Shown: positions 47,579-57,243, counted from the stretch's first letter. The stretch is DNA of 64,000 nt from Chelativorans intermedius (GCF_025398255.1 NZ_JAODNW010000013.1:58530-122529), one strand, 5' to 3'. The notes: a model not told the origin generated them from the letters alone. Made by a program: numbers and translations.

Positions 47579-48658
47579 ATGACCGGCGTCACCCTGAGAA
47601 ATGTGCGCAAGTCCTTCGGCACCGTCGAGGTCATCAAGAACGTTTCGCTTGAGATCAAGAAGGGCGAATTCGGCGTCTTCGTTGGCCCTTCGGGCTGTGG
47701 CAAGTCCACCCTCCTGCGCATGATCGCCGGGCTGGAAGAGACCACCAGCGGTTCCATCGCCATTGAGGGTGAGGATGTCACCCATGTCGAGCCGGCAAGG
47801 CGCGGCGTTGCCATGGTCTTTCAGTCCTACGCGCTCTATCCGCATCTGAACGTCTTCGAGAACATGGCTTTCAGCCTGCGGCTGGCGCGCGCCTCAAGGG
47901 AGAAGACACACCAGATGGTTGGGGAGGCTGCGCGCATTCTCAAGCTCGAGGATCATCTGCACAAGAAACCCTCGCAGCTTTCCGGCGGGCAGCGCCAGCG
48001 CGTGGCCATTGGCCGCGCCATCGTACGCCAGCCGAAGGTGTTTCTCTTCGACGAGCCGTTGTCCAATCTCGACGCGGAGCTGCGCGTTCAGATGCGCCTG
48101 GAGCTCGCACGCCTTCACCGGCGCATCGGCGCAACCATGATCTATGTCACCCACGACCAGGTGGAAGCCATGACACTGGCCGACAAGATATTCGTGCTGC
48201 GTGACGGAGAGGTCCAGCAGTCCGGCGGGCCCATCGAGCTCTATGACGACCCTGACAATCGTTTCGTCGGCGGTTTCATTGGCTCCCCGGCGATGAACTT
48301 CCTCAATGGCCGCATCGTCTCGCGCAGGGGCAAGACGGTCACCATCGCGCTGGAGAACGCCGACGGCCAGACGCTGGAAGCCCGCATCGGCCAGGACGCG
48401 GTGGGCGAGGGCAGGACCGTCGTCGTCGGCGTGCGCCCGGAACATCTGGAGCTTTGCGAGGATGGCGTGAAGGTCGGTGTCGAGATGGCGGAGGATCTGG
48501 GCGGCGTTTCCTACCTGCACACGCGCACGACCGATGGCACGGAGATCGTCGTCGAGCGGCGCGGCGCGCGGGACAATCTGAACGATCGGACGGTGAGCCT
48601 GCGGGCGGCGCCGGAAAATGTCCTGGTCTTCGATCCCGAAGGCCGGAGGCTGCGCTAG
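47579..48658 (+). CDS. ABC sugar importer ATP-binding protein (MalK/UgpC type)
   Basis: This 359-residue ATPase energises the importer. Walker A GPSGCGKST is at 36-44, the signature QLSGGQRQRVAIGRA near 133, Walker B VFLFDEPLSNLDAELR near 154, and the H-loop in YVTHDQVEAMTLADK. The C-terminal OB-fold domain of MalK-like proteins follows from about 240. It is placed between abfA and the binding protein, with 3 bases separating it from abfA. Confidence 0.94.
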   Translation: MTGVTLRNVRKSFGTVEVIKNVSLEIKKGEFGVFVGPSGCGKSTLLRMIAGLEETTSGSIAIEGEDVTHVEPARRGVAMVFQSYALYPHLNVFENMAFSLRLARASREKTHQMVGEAARILKLEDHLHKKPSQLSGGQRQRVAIGRAIVRQPKVFLFDEPLSNLDAELRVQMRLELARLHRRIGATMIYVTHDQVEAMTLADKIFVLRDGEVQQSGGPIELYDDPDNRFVGGFIGSPAMNFLNGRIVSRRGKTVTIALENADGQTLEARIGQDAVGEGRTVVVGVRPEHLELCEDGVKVGVEMAEDLGGVSYLHTRTTDGTEIVVERRGARDNLNDRTVSLRAAPENVLVFDPEGRRLR

Positions 48659-48730
48659 GTCCTTGCGCCGGATCCGCGCGGGGAGCTGGACTGCAATCGG
48701 TGATGTGTCGTGAAGGAAAGGGAGGATACT

Positions 48731-50008
48731 ATGAAATTTCTGAGAACCGTGCTCATGGCTTCGGCGGTCGGCCTTGCCGCCACACCCGCATTGGCCCAGG
48801 AAAAGGTCATCTGGTGGGACTTTCTGGCCGGCGGCGATGGCGTGCGCATGAAGGCGCTGATTGACCGCTTCAACGAGGAACACCCGGACATCCAGATCAC
48901 GGGAACGACCCTCGAATGGGGTGTGCCCTATTATACAAAGGTGCGCACGGCCGCCGCGGTCGGGCAGGGGCCCGACATCATGACCTATCACCTTTCGAGA
49001 ATGCCGCTGGGCCTGTCGGAAGGCGTACTGAGCGAGATCACCGAGGAAGATCTTCAGAACGCCGGGCTTTCCAGGGATGATTTCTTCCCGCGCGCCATCG
49101 AGGCCGCCTCGGGGGAGGACGGCAAGCTTTATGCCGTTCCCTTCGATATCCATTCGATCATTCTCTATTATAACAAGAGCTATCTCGAAGGCTCCGAATT
49201 CCTGGACGAGAACGGCAATCTGACGGGGATCGACAGCCTTGAGGATTTCGAACGCGCTTTGGCGTTGGCCAAGGAGAATGGCTCCTCGGCACCTGTCTCC
49301 TATTCCACCGGAGATGACGGCGGCGTCTATCGCGTTTTTTTCACCCTTCTCAAGCAGCAGGGTGGCGATCTCATCCGCGATGGCGAGGTGCTGCCCGGCG
49401 ACAGTCTGGGGAAGGCAGCAACGGCCATCGAGATCATGACCCGCTGGACGGAAAACGGCTGGCAGCCCGAACAGGCGGAGTATGAGGCGTCGGTGGCGCT
49501 GTTCACCTCAGGCAAGGCGGCTTTTCACCTCAACGGCGTCTGGGAGGTGCCGACGATGGTCGACCTCGAAAAGGAGGGCAAGCTCGGCTTCGAGTGGGGC
49601 GCGGTGCAGGTACCCAAACTGATGGAACAACAGGCCACGTGGGCCGACAGCCATGCCTTCGCGATTCCCCAGCAGACCGGCAAGGAAATGTCGCCCGAGA
49701 AGCGCAAGGCCGTCATGACGGTGATCGGCTGGATGGAAAAGAACGCCATCGACTGGGCCGATGCCGGCCACATCCCGGCCTACAAGCCCGTCGCCGAAAG
49801 CGACGCTTTTGCCAGCAAGGAGCCGAACGCCACCTATTCCTCGCTGGCCGAAACGGCCGCCTACGATCCGCGCTCGCTGATCGCCGGCGTTGCCTCTCCC
49901 GTCTATGATGCGGCGATAAACATCATCTCGCCGGCCATTCACGGCTATATGGAGCCGATGCAGGCCGCCGAGCAGATCAAGAGCGATCTGGAATCGAAAC
50001 AGCGCTAG
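48731..50008 (+). CDS. ABC sugar importer, periplasmic binding protein
   Basis: This 425-residue extracellular solute-binding protein (family 1) begins MKFLRTVLMASAVGLAATPA, with signal cleavage near LAQ-EKVIWWDF. The start has GGGAGG upstream and was chosen over a GTG seven codons earlier. The mature form carries typical blocks YKGSYLE-like (here YYNKSYLEGSEF), MTYHLSRMPL and VALFTSGKAAFHLNGVW. The ligand is probably arabinose-containing oligosaccharide, by context only. A strong hairpin follows the stop codon. Confidence 0.92.
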   Translation: MKFLRTVLMASAVGLAATPALAQEKVIWWDFLAGGDGVRMKALIDRFNEEHPDIQITGTTLEWGVPYYTKVRTAAAVGQGPDIMTYHLSRMPLGLSEGVLSEITEEDLQNAGLSRDDFFPRAIEAASGEDGKLYAVPFDIHSIILYYNKSYLEGSEFLDENGNLTGIDSLEDFERALALAKENGSSAPVSYSTGDDGGVYRVFFTLLKQQGGDLIRDGEVLPGDSLGKAATAIEIMTRWTENGWQPEQAEYEASVALFTSGKAAFHLNGVWEVPTMVDLEKEGKLGFEWGAVQVPKLMEQQATWADSHAFAIPQQTGKEMSPEKRKAVMTVIGWMEKNAIDWADAGHIPAYKPVAESDAFASKEPNATYSSLAETAAYDPRSLIAGVASPVYDAAINIISPAIHGYMEPMQAAEQIKSDLESKQR

Positions 50009-50022
50009 CCGCTTCCTCCCAA

Positions 50023-50052
50023 GCCATCGCCCGCTGTCAGGCGGGCGATGGC
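50023..50052 (+). terminator. Perfect 12-bp hairpin between binding-protein and permease genes
   Basis: GCCATCGCCCGC (50023-50034), loop TGTCAG, GCGGGCGATGGC (50041-50052). It has no T-run. It starts 15 bases after the binding-protein stop. Such hairpins commonly protect or partly end the upstream message so that binding protein is made in excess over permease. Confidence 0.75.
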
Positions 50053-50078
50053 CGCCATCATCGGAGAGGTCGTCCGCC

Positions 50079-50963
50079 GTGGCCATGCTTCACAACCGCC
50101 GCAAGCACGTTGCCATCGCCGCCAGTCTGGTTGCGCCCTTCGTTGCGACGTTCTGCCTGGTCTTTCTCTGGCCGGCCATCCGTATGGTCGAGCTGAGCTT
50201 CACGGCAGGCCCGCTCATCGGCGAGGGCACATGGGTTGGGCTTGCCAACTACAAGCGCCTTCTGACCGACAACCTTTTCTATACCTCGCTCAAGAACAAC
50301 GGCTATTTCGTCGTCCTCACCGTCGTGCCGACGACGGCGCTGGCGCTTGCCATCGCCCTCGCCATCAACCGGCTGTCGGGCCGCCTGCAGGCGGCCATGC
50401 TGGCCTTGTTCTTCCTGCCTTACATTCTGCCGGTCTCGGTGGTGACCATGATCTGGACCTGGATGCTCGACTTCCAGTTCGGCGTCCTTCAGCCCGTTCT
50501 CGCCTTCTTCACCGGCAAGCCCGTGCCGGTCTTCAAGAATCCCTATTGGGTGATGCCCATGATCGCCGTCGTTACCATCTGGTGGACGAACGGTTTCAAC
50601 GTGCTGCTTTTCATTGCGGGCCTGCGAAACATCCCGCAGGAGCTGTACGAGGCGGCAGCGCTCGACGGGGCCACCAAGAGGCAGCAGTTCTTCCGCGTCA
50701 CCTGGCCGCTCCTGTGGCCGGTCACGGCCCTGGTGCTGACCCTGCAGCTCATCCTGCAGCTCAAGATTTTCGACCAGGTCTATCTGATGAGCGGTGGCGG
50801 TCCCTTCAATTCCTCCTATGTGCTGCTGCTGATGGTCTATCGAGAGGCCTTTCAGCTCAACCATGGCGGCTATGCTTCGGCCGTCGCCCTGATCCTGTTC
50901 GTCATCATCATGGTCGTTTCGGTGCTGCAGTTTCAGGTGCTCAAGATCGGAGGGCGCAGATGA
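50079..50963 (+). CDS. ABC sugar importer, inner-membrane permease (MalF/UgpA type)
   Basis: This 294-residue permease has six expected helices. The binding-protein-dependent transport motif EAAALDGATKRQQFFRVTWP-like is at about 190-210 (YEAAALDGATKRQQFFRVTW), the EAA loop that docks to the ATPase. The start has GGTCGTCCGCCGTG upstream, a weak site. Its stop overlaps the next permease start (ATGA), so the two subunits are made together. Confidence 0.92.
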   Translation: MAMLHNRRKHVAIAASLVAPFVATFCLVFLWPAIRMVELSFTAGPLIGEGTWVGLANYKRLLTDNLFYTSLKNNGYFVVLTVVPTTALALAIALAINRLSGRLQAAMLALFFLPYILPVSVVTMIWTWMLDFQFGVLQPVLAFFTGKPVPVFKNPYWVMPMIAVVTIWWTNGFNVLLFIAGLRNIPQELYEAAALDGATKRQQFFRVTWPLLWPVTALVLTLQLILQLKIFDQVYLMSGGGPFNSSYVLLLMVYREAFQLNHGGYASAVALILFVIIMVVSVLQFQVLKIGGRR

Positions 50964-51790
50964 GCGGGAGCCGGCGGATCGAAAACTGGTCGTTGACCGT
51001 CATCACCTTCGCTGGAGCGGTCTTGTGGATCTTCCCGCTCTACTGGGCCTTCGTCACCTCGATCCGCAGCGAGGATCGCGTGGTCAGCGACGAGGCGGGC
51101 CTCCTTCCCGACGAGTTCAATCTCGCTTCCTATATCGACGTGGTCTTCAACACGCAGCTTCTGAACTGGTATCTGAACTCGATCGTGACGTCGGCCATCA
51201 TCACCGTTCTGGTGATCGTGTCGGGCATGATGTGCGCCTACGCCATCTCGCAGATGCGCTTTCCCGGCCGGCGCCTGCTCTACGGGATAGTGCTGGCAAG
51301 CTTCATGATCCCGAGCCAGGCGCTCGTGGTCACCCAGTTTATTCTCATGAACAGCCTGGGCCTCATCAATACGTGGGCCGGCATCATCCTGCCGCAGCTC
51401 ATCGTTCCCGTGGTCATCATCGTCTACAAGCAGTTCTTCGATGCGGTGCCAAAGGAGATGCGCGAGGCCGTGGTTCTGGATGGGGGCGGAGAATACACGC
51501 TCCTCTTCAAGGTTTACCTGCCGCTCAATTGGGGAATCACCACCGCGCTGTCCATCATCACCTTCATCATGGCCTGGAACCAGTTCTTCTGGCCGTTTCT
51601 GGTGGTGACGACGGAGAACATGATGACCATTCCGGTCGGCATCACGCAGGTCAACGACGCCTTCGGCGTCTATTATGCCCGGCTCATGTCGGTCGCCCTG
51701 CTGGGGGCAATGCCGGTTGCCGTCGCTTATCTGGTCTTCCAGAAGCGCGTGACCGAGGCGGTGATGATCTCCTCCGGCGTGAAGGGCTGA
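50960..51790 (+). CDS. ABC sugar importer, inner-membrane permease (MalG/UgpE type)
   Basis: This 276-residue permease is the second half of the channel. The EAA loop is MREAVVLDGGGEYTLLFKVY. Helices are clear at WSLTVITFAGAVLWIFPLYW and at ALSIITFIMAWNQFFWPFLV. The start overlaps the preceding gene by 4 bases; a much longer in-frame upstream reading (from 50048) is only the shadow of the other permease. It is the last gene of the arabinoside unit. The next gene is convergent. Confidence 0.92.
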   Translation: MSGSRRIENWSLTVITFAGAVLWIFPLYWAFVTSIRSEDRVVSDEAGLLPDEFNLASYIDVVFNTQLLNWYLNSIVTSAIITVLVIVSGMMCAYAISQMRFPGRRLLYGIVLASFMIPSQALVVTQFILMNSLGLINTWAGIILPQLIVPVVIIVYKQFFDAVPKEMREAVVLDGGGEYTLLFKVYLPLNWGITTALSIITFIMAWNQFFWPFLVVTTENMMTIPVGITQVNDAFGVYYARLMSVALLGAMPVAVAYLVFQKRVTEAVMISSGVKG

Positions 51791-51836
51791 AGGGTGAGCG
51801 CCGCCCGAGGGGCGGGCGGCGCCTTGGCACGCTGTT

Positions 51837-53834
51837 TCAGATTTCCGCGCTGTGCTCGGGCGCGGTCGTCACCAGACGGGAGTCCGGCAACTGCACCAGC
51901 GCAAGATAGCGCTCGAACTGGTACAGAATGTCGGCCAGGATCTGCTCCTTCGTCATGCCCATGAGGTCGTATCCCTTGCTCCCGTCGGAGAAATAGGTCT
52001 TCGCCTCCCAGCGTTCCTCGCGCTCGGCCGACTGCACCAAGGAGAACGCCGCCACGGGCCGGGTTGCCGGCAGAACGCCGTAGACGAAGTCACGGACACC
52101 CTCGTTCGGCACGACGAGCTCGATACCGCCCGTCTCGGCAACCTGCCTGACCTGCGCCACCCTGTTGCGCCGCGCAAGCTCTTCTGCGACGTCATTCAGC
52201 GCCTGCCCGACCACGCGCTCGATGAAGGCGTTGACATCGCGCGATGTGGGCGCGCGCAGCATGGTGGAAAGCCGCTTCTGCCAGGGCACCTCGGAGAACG
52301 GTTGCGCACGCAGCGCGCCCGAGGCGTTGGCGCGCGCATTGCGCTGTGCCAGATCGGCCCGCATGCCGGAGTAGAGCGCCCATGTCAGCGCAAGCAGCAC
52401 CAGCGAGAACGGCAGCGCGCTGGCAATCGTTGCCGACTGCAGCGCCGAGAGTCCGCCGGCCACCAGAAGGCAGGCGGCAACAACACCCTCCAGAGAGCAC
52501 CAGAAGACCCGCTGCACCGTCGTGGTCTGTGTCGCACCGCCGGCGGAAATCGTGTCGATGACGAGCGAGCCCGAGTCGGAAGAGGTGATGAAGAAGATCG
52601 CCACGAGAATGATCGAGACGACCGACGTCAGGAACGGCAGCGGCAGATAGCTGAAGAACTGGAAGAGCCCGATGGAAACGTCCTCCACCACCTGCTGCGC
52701 AAGCTGGCCGCCCGCCACGTCGACGTCCAGATGCAGCGCCGTGTCGCCGAAGACCGTCATCCAGAAGAAGGTGAAGCCGGAGGGGACGAACAGAACGGCT
52801 GCCACGAACTCGCGCACGGTCCTGCCGCGCGAGATGCGCGCGATGAACATGCCCACGAAGGGCGACCACGAAATCCACCAGGCCCAATAGAACAGCGTCC
52901 AGTTGTCCACCCAGGGCGTGGGCTCATAGGCATAGATGTTGAAGGTTCTGAGCAGGACGCTGTCGAGATAGAGGCCGATGTTCTGGACAAAGTCGCGAAG
53001 CAGCGTCGAGGTCGGCCCCACCACGAGGACGAACAGCATGAGGAGGATCGCCACGAGCAGATTGATCTCCGACAGCTTCTTGATGCCCCGGTCGATGCCC
53101 ACAACCACCGAGGTGGTGGAGATCGCCGTCACGACCACGATGATGGCGATTTGCACGGTCGGGCTGAACTCAAGGCCGAACAGATAGTTGAGGCCGGCAT
53201 TGATCTGCGAAACGCCGAGGCCGAGGGAGGTCGCGATGCCGAACATGGTTCCGACAATGGCGAAGATGTCCACGGCATGGCCGATGGGACCGTTTATCCT
53301 GTCCTTCAGCAGCGGATAGAGGCCGGAGCGGATGGTGAGGGGCAGATTGTAGCGATAGCCGAAATAGGCGAGCGACAGGCCGACAACCGCATAGATGGCC
53401 CACGCGTGAATGCCCCAGTGAAAGAAGGTGACGGCCATCGCCTCGCGCATCGCCTCCACGCTTCTCGGCTGCGCGGTGGGTGGCATCATGAAGTGCGTCA
53501 GCGGCTCACCGACGGCGTAGAACATCAGTCCGATGCCCATGCCGGCGGAAAACAGCATGGCGATCCATGAGATATAGCCGAAGTCTGGCTCGGAATCGTC
53601 CGGCCCCAGCTTGAGCTGGCCGAAGCGCCCAAGCGAAAACAGCAGCATGGACACGAGAATGATGCTCACCGAGAGCAGATACAGCCAGCCGAAATGATAG
53701 AGTATGTATCCCTGGACTTCGGAGAATATTCTTTCGGCTTCGCTGGGAAAGAATATTCCTATCGACAGGAACAGGAAGATGAACACAAGGGATCCGAAGA
53801 ATACCGTCTTGTCTATGACGAAGAGTTTTTTCAT
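51837..53834 (-). CDS. BCCT-family transporter (BetT/choline-glycine betaine type)
   Basis: This 665-residue, 12-helix secondary transporter takes up quaternary ammonium compounds for osmoprotection or catabolism. The family signature is seen in [20 protein letters not shown], with the glycine-rich [20 protein letters not shown] earlier. The C-terminal 160 residues are cytoplasmic, as in BetT-type members where the tail senses osmotic state. The start [13 protein letters not shown] was chosen because the upstream extension has no similarity. It follows the MscS gene on the same strand after 95 bases. Confidence 0.92.
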   Translation of the reverse strand: MKKLFVIDKTVFFGSLVFIFLFLSIGIFFPSEAERIFSEVQGYILYHFGWLYLLSVSIILVSMLLFSLGRFGQLKLGPDDSEPDFGYISWIAMLFSAGMGIGLMFYAVGEPLTHFMMPPTAQPRSVEAMREAMAVTFFHWGIHAWAIYAVVGLSLAYFGYRYNLPLTIRSGLYPLLKDRINGPIGHAVDIFAIVGTMFGIATSLGLGVSQINAGLNYLFGLEFSPTVQIAIIVVVTAISTTSVVVGIDRGIKKLSEINLLVAILLMLFVLVVGPTSTLLRDFVQNIGLYLDSVLLRTFNIYAYEPTPWVDNWTLFYWAWWISWSPFVGMFIARISRGRTVREFVAAVLFVPSGFTFFWMTVFGDTALHLDVDVAGGQLAQQVVEDVSIGLFQFFSYLPLPFLTSVVSIILVAIFFITSSDSGSLVIDTISAGGATQTTTVQRVFWCSLEGVVAACLLVAGGLSALQSATIASALPFSLVLLALTWALYSGMRADLAQRNARANASGALRAQPFSEVPWQKRLSTMLRAPTSRDVNAFIERVVGQALNDVAEELARRNRVAQVRQVAETGGIELVVPNEGVRDFVYGVLPATRPVAAFSLVQSAEREERWEAKTYFSDGSKGYDLMGMTKEQILADILYQFERYLALVQLPDSRLVTTAPEHSAEI

Positions 53835-53929
53835 GATTCCGTACCCGTTGGGGCGGCCGCCACCGTTGCGGCGGCCGCGATTGCAGGATTGGCGGTGTGC
53901 GCCGGTCGGCTTTGCCTGTCGCGGGCCGC

Positions 53930-55192
53930 TCAGGAGAAAGCCGGCTCGCCGAAAGACGCCGCAGCGTCCGGCTGGGCCCTGAAGGTGCGGGAAAGCTCGT
54001 GGAGGTTTCGGCCGCTGGGCGTCTGGAAACACCTCAGGCCGAATTCCGGCAGGATGGCATAGAAGTGATCGAAGATGTCGGACTGAACCTGCTCATAGGT
54101 TGCCCAGTCCGTCGACTTCGTGAAGCAGTATATTTCCAGCGGGAGCCCCTGAGGCGCGGGGCTGAGCTGCCGAACCATCAGGAACATGCCGTCATTGATG
54201 TCATTGCGCGAGCGAAGGTATTCTTCCGCATATTTGCGGAAGGTGCCGATATTCGTCAGTCGGCGCATGTCCACCGGGTTTCGGGATGATGGCTGCAGCT
54301 TGGCATTCCATTCTTCGATCTCCCGCTGCTTGGCGGAGAAATAGCTCCTCAGCCGGCCGACCGAAGACAGGCGCGCGATGTCCTCCTGGGTCAGGAAGCG
54401 GATCGACTCCTGGTCGATCAGCAGGGCACGCATGATCCGGCGGCCGCCGCCCTCCAGCATGTTGCGGTAGTTCTTCATGGGTTCCGTGATCAGCTTCCGG
54501 ATGGGAACCGTGGTCACGGACATGTCGAAATTCTCCACCTTCACGGTATAGAGGGAAATTTCCACGATCTCGCCATTGGCATCGAGATGGGGCATCTCGA
54601 TCCAGTCGCCCACCCGCACCATGTTGGATGAGGCAATCTGCATGCTCGCCACGAGCGAAAGCAGCGTGTCCTGGAAGACGAGGATCAGCACCGCCGCCAT
54701 CGCGCCGACGCCGGACAGAAGAATGAGCGGCGACTTGTCGAGAAGCGTGGAGACGATAAGGATGGCCGCCAGTATGTACACAATAAGCTTGGCCACCTGC
54801 AGATACCCCTTGATGGGCCGGGTGCGGCCTTCGGGGCGGCGGTGATAGATGCTGTCGATGGCGCTGACGACGTGGGAGGCCGCCAGCGCGAACATGAGGA
54901 TCACGACGGAGAACGAAACGTTCTGTACGATGGAATAGATCTCCGAAGGCAACCCGGAAACGAGCGATATGCCATAGTATACGATGATCGCCGGTACGAC
55001 ATTCGACAGCTTGTGAACGGCCTTGTCGAAGTCGTCCTTCGGATGGAAGGCGGAGATCTTCGAGGTCGCCTTCGCCACGGCCTTCGCAATCACGCCTCTG
55101 ACGATGAGCCGCGCGAGGAACGCGAACAAGACAATCAGAAGAAGCTCGCCAGCCGTTCTGGCGGCAGGGAAATCGGAAAGAAGATCAAGCAT
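53930..55192 (-). CDS. MscS-family mechanosensitive channel (YbdG-like)
   Basis: This 420-residue channel protein has about five helices. The pore helix region [25 protein letters not shown] is followed by the MscS beta domain ([32 protein letters not shown]) and a longer C-terminal part as in E. coli YbdG. It opens on membrane tension to release solutes. The start [12 protein letters not shown] was selected since AAAGGA lies upstream; an earlier in-frame ATG would add 13 residues. It is first of a pair with the BCCT importer. Confidence 0.91.
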   Translation of the reverse strand: MLDLLSDFPAARTAGELLLIVLFAFLARLIVRGVIAKAVAKATSKISAFHPKDDFDKAVHKLSNVVPAIIVYYGISLVSGLPSEIYSIVQNVSFSVVILMFALAASHVVSAIDSIYHRRPEGRTRPIKGYLQVAKLIVYILAAILIVSTLLDKSPLILLSGVGAMAAVLILVFQDTLLSLVASMQIASSNMVRVGDWIEMPHLDANGEIVEISLYTVKVENFDMSVTTVPIRKLITEPMKNYRNMLEGGGRRIMRALLIDQESIRFLTQEDIARLSSVGRLRSYFSAKQREIEEWNAKLQPSSRNPVDMRRLTNIGTFRKYAEEYLRSRNDINDGMFLMVRQLSPAPQGLPLEIYCFTKSTDWATYEQVQSDIFDHFYAILPEFGLRCFQTPSGRNLHELSRTFRAQPDAAASFGEPAFS

Positions 55193-55558
55193 CTCGAACA
55201 GTCCTTTCTCCCTTGAAGCGCTGGTCTTCAAGGGCGATTGCGATTGCCGTCTGTGTGGAAGGCATGAAGGTGGCGCTGCTGGAATGCGCTTGCGCCGGAC
55301 GATTGCAGAACTACAGCCCGGTAGCGGACCTTTCCGGCAGAGCCGCAGCGGCGCGCCCTGCCCTACAATGGCGTGTCTGCAAAAGCATCATTCTCGGTTT
55401 GCCAGTGGTTTACATAATATGTACGCATAATCTGCGCCTATATATGCGGCAAGATATGCGTAATCAACCTATGCAAACGGTTATATGGCCCGGCCGAGCC
55501 AATTCGTCGCAGCCGGGGCCCGCTCTGGCGGGCGACGCCGGGCTTTTCGCGACGTGGT
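55193..55558. other. 366-base intergenic region between mscS and argP
   Basis: No convincing gene is present. The part 55380-55490 is AT-rich for this genome and contains ACGCAT (55413-55418) and ATGCGT (55456-55461) as outward arms around TGCGCC-TATATA-TGCGGC, an imperfect symmetric arrangement that may be regulatory. The mscS promoter must lie in the region since mscS reads leftward from 55192. The right part, 55490-55558, is GC-rich spacer after the argP stop. Confidence 0.4.
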
Positions 55559-56464
55559 TCACTCCGCTCGAACCAGCGCGCGCTTGGCGGCGGAGACGAT
55601 TTCCCGTGTCAGGCCGGACAGGCGATCGGCGGCCAGCCGGTTGACCTGCCAGAACAGCGGAACGTCGAGCGGTGTGTCGGGAAGCAGTTCGACGAGACGC
55701 CCGCCCGCCAGGTGGTCATCGACCAGCGGGGCGGGGTTCATGCCCCATCCCATGCCGCGCAGGCTCGCCTCGACAAAGGCCTGGGTCGAGGGCAGCCAAT
55801 GGGTGGGGCAGACCACGTCCTGTCCGAGCGCCTGCCGTATCCAGTGGCTCTGCAGGCGATCCTTCTGGTTGAAGGTCAGCGCCGGGGCGGCGGCGAGTGC
55901 CTCTGCCGTCACGCCGTGTGCGAAGAAGCGGTCCACGAACTCCGGGCTCGCGGTGGCGCGATAGCGAAGCGCGCCAAGCGGCGTGGCGCGGCAGCCCTGA
56001 ACCGGCTTGCCGAGCGACGTGACCGCTGCCAGAACCTTGCCGCGCTGCAGCCATGCGCCCGTGTGTTCCTGGTCGTCCACCGCGAGGCCGATGAGAAAGC
56101 CCGATCGCTTTGCGAAATTCGCGACGGCCTTGAGAAACCATGTCCCCAGGCTGTCCGCATTGGTCGCGATGTTGAGCGTCACGCTCCGCTGGCTTTCGCC
56201 CGGTCCGGAAAGGCCCGGCAGGTGTTCGAGCAGCTCGCGTTCGAGCATGCCCACATGCTCCATATGGCGGCAGAGCCATTCTCCCTTCTCGGTCGCGACA
56301 CAGGGAGTCCCGCGCTCGATCAGCACCGCGCCGAGCCGCTCCTCAAGGTGCTTGACGCGCTGGGAAACGGCCGAAGGGGTCACGTTGAGCGCAGCGGCGG
56401 CTTTCTCGAAGCTGCCGGTCTGGACGACCATTGCGACGGCACGCAGGGCCGGATAATCGATCAT
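55559..56464 (-). CDS. argP: LysR-type regulator ArgP (LysG/IciA)
   Basis: This 301-residue LysR regulator has an N-terminal winged helix (DYPALRAVAMVVQTGSFEKAAAALNVTPSAVSQRVKHLEERLG, positions 3-46). In the ligand domain, NADSLGTWFL is a hallmark of ArgP, which senses lysine and arginine and activates the exporter argO/lysE. The exporter gene lies divergently 82 bases away, the classical arrangement. Length is normal. Confidence 0.92.
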   Translation of the reverse strand: MIDYPALRAVAMVVQTGSFEKAAAALNVTPSAVSQRVKHLEERLGAVLIERGTPCVATEKGEWLCRHMEHVGMLERELLEHLPGLSGPGESQRSVTLNIATNADSLGTWFLKAVANFAKRSGFLIGLAVDDQEHTGAWLQRGKVLAAVTSLGKPVQGCRATPLGALRYRATASPEFVDRFFAHGVTAEALAAAPALTFNQKDRLQSHWIRQALGQDVVCPTHWLPSTQAFVEASLRGMGWGMNPAPLVDDHLAGGRLVELLPDTPLDVPLFWQVNRLAADRLSGLTREIVSAAKRALVRAE

Positions 56465-56505
56465 GAATTAGAATAGCTTAATCAAGATCAGATGGTTTAA
56501 CTACT

Positions 56506-56527
56506 CTAACAGGCTTCCCCCTGTTAG
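56506..56527. promoter_or_regulatory. Perfect inverted repeat in the argP/argO promoter region
   Basis: CTAACAGG (56506-56513), loop CTTCCC, CCTGTTAG (56520-56527), 19 bases before the argO start. The adjacent AT-rich stretch (56465-56505, with TTAATCAAGAT and GGTTTAACTA) is where ArgP would be expected to bind. The inverted repeat may be an operator arm pair or an mRNA stem-loop in the argO leader. Confidence 0.55.
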
Positions 56528-56546
56528 TTCAAGCCGAACGGCAACG

Positions 56547-57170
56547 ATGCGGCATCCCATGAATCCTTCCGTCTTCTTCACCGGCCTGACGATGGGGCTC
56601 AGCCTGATTGTTGCAATCGGCGCGCAGAATGCCTTCGTGTTGCGGCAGGGGCTGCGCAACGAGCACCTGCTGGCCATCTGCCTGACCTGCGCGCTGTCGG
56701 ATGCCGTGCTGATTCTCGTGGGCGTGACGAGCTTCGCGCAGATCGCTGCGTGGCTGCCGTGGGTCGAGCCGCTCATGCGGTATGGCGGTGCGGCCTTTCT
56801 GCTCTGGTATGGTGCCAGAAACCTGCACTCCGCCCTGCATTCCTCCCGCACGCTGGACATGGGTTTGGAGACGGCGCGGAGCGGTCTCGCAAAGGCGGTC
56901 CTGGCCTGCCTCGCCATCACCTGGCTGAACCCGCATGTCTATCTCGACACGGTGGTGATGCTCGGCACCATTTCGACGCAGTTCCCCGGGCAGCAGGGAG
57001 CCTTCGCGGCAGGCGCCATCTCGGCGTCCTTCCTCTTCTTTTTCCTGCTGGGCTATGGCGCGACGTGGCTGCGGCCCGTCTTCGCGAAGGCCCGGGCGTG
57101 GCGGGTTCTGGAGGCTGTGATCGCCGCAGTCATGTGGGCCATTGCGCTGCGCCTTCTCGCCGGCGGCTAG
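56547..57170 (+). CDS. argO: Arginine/lysine exporter ArgO (LysE family)
   Basis: This 207-residue, six-helix exporter has the LysE/ArgO core SLIVAIGAQNAFVLRQGLRN and the helix-4 motif ITWLNPHVYLDTVVMLG. It removes excess basic amino acids (and analogues such as canavanine) from the cytoplasm. Two in-frame ATGs (56547 and 56559) are possible; neither has a strong ribosome site. It is regulated by the divergent ArgP, by analogy with Corynebacterium lysG-lysE and E. coli argP-argO. Confidence 0.92.
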   Translation: MRHPMNPSVFFTGLTMGLSLIVAIGAQNAFVLRQGLRNEHLLAICLTCALSDAVLILVGVTSFAQIAAWLPWVEPLMRYGGAAFLLWYGARNLHSALHSSRTLDMGLETARSGLAKAVLACLAITWLNPHVYLDTVVMLGTISTQFPGQQGAFAAGAISASFLFFFLLGYGATWLRPVFAKARAWRVLEAVIAAVMWAIALRLLAGG

Positions 57171-57171
57171 G

Positions 57172-57243
57172 GCAATTTGCAGCCAGATGGAATCATCTGG
57201 CGTCGCACAAATGCAGCAAAAACAAATAGATGGATCGGTCTAG
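57172..57243 (+). repeat. Dispersed repeat, copy 3 (lacks second hairpin)
   Basis: It begins GCAATTTGCAGCCAGATGG one base after the argO stop codon. Hairpin 1 (CCAGATG-GAAT-CATCTGG) and the following GCGTCGCACAAATGC segment are identical or nearly so to copy 2. The CGTTTCA/TGAAACG hairpin is missing and the sequence jumps to GGATCGGTCTAG. It lies between argO and the convergent tRNA-Arg; 57244-57444 holds nothing recognisable. Confidence 0.85.

Noticed and set aside
55213..55644. Possible 143-codon gene between mscS and argP
   Set aside because: No ribosome binding site, it overlaps the argP 3' end antisense, and its codon use is unlike the neighbours.
19503..57243. Dispersed repeats as a CRISPR or insertion-sequence remnant
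   Set aside because: Copies are single and 15-23 kb apart, with no spacers, terminal inverted repeats of a transposon, target duplications or transposase gene.
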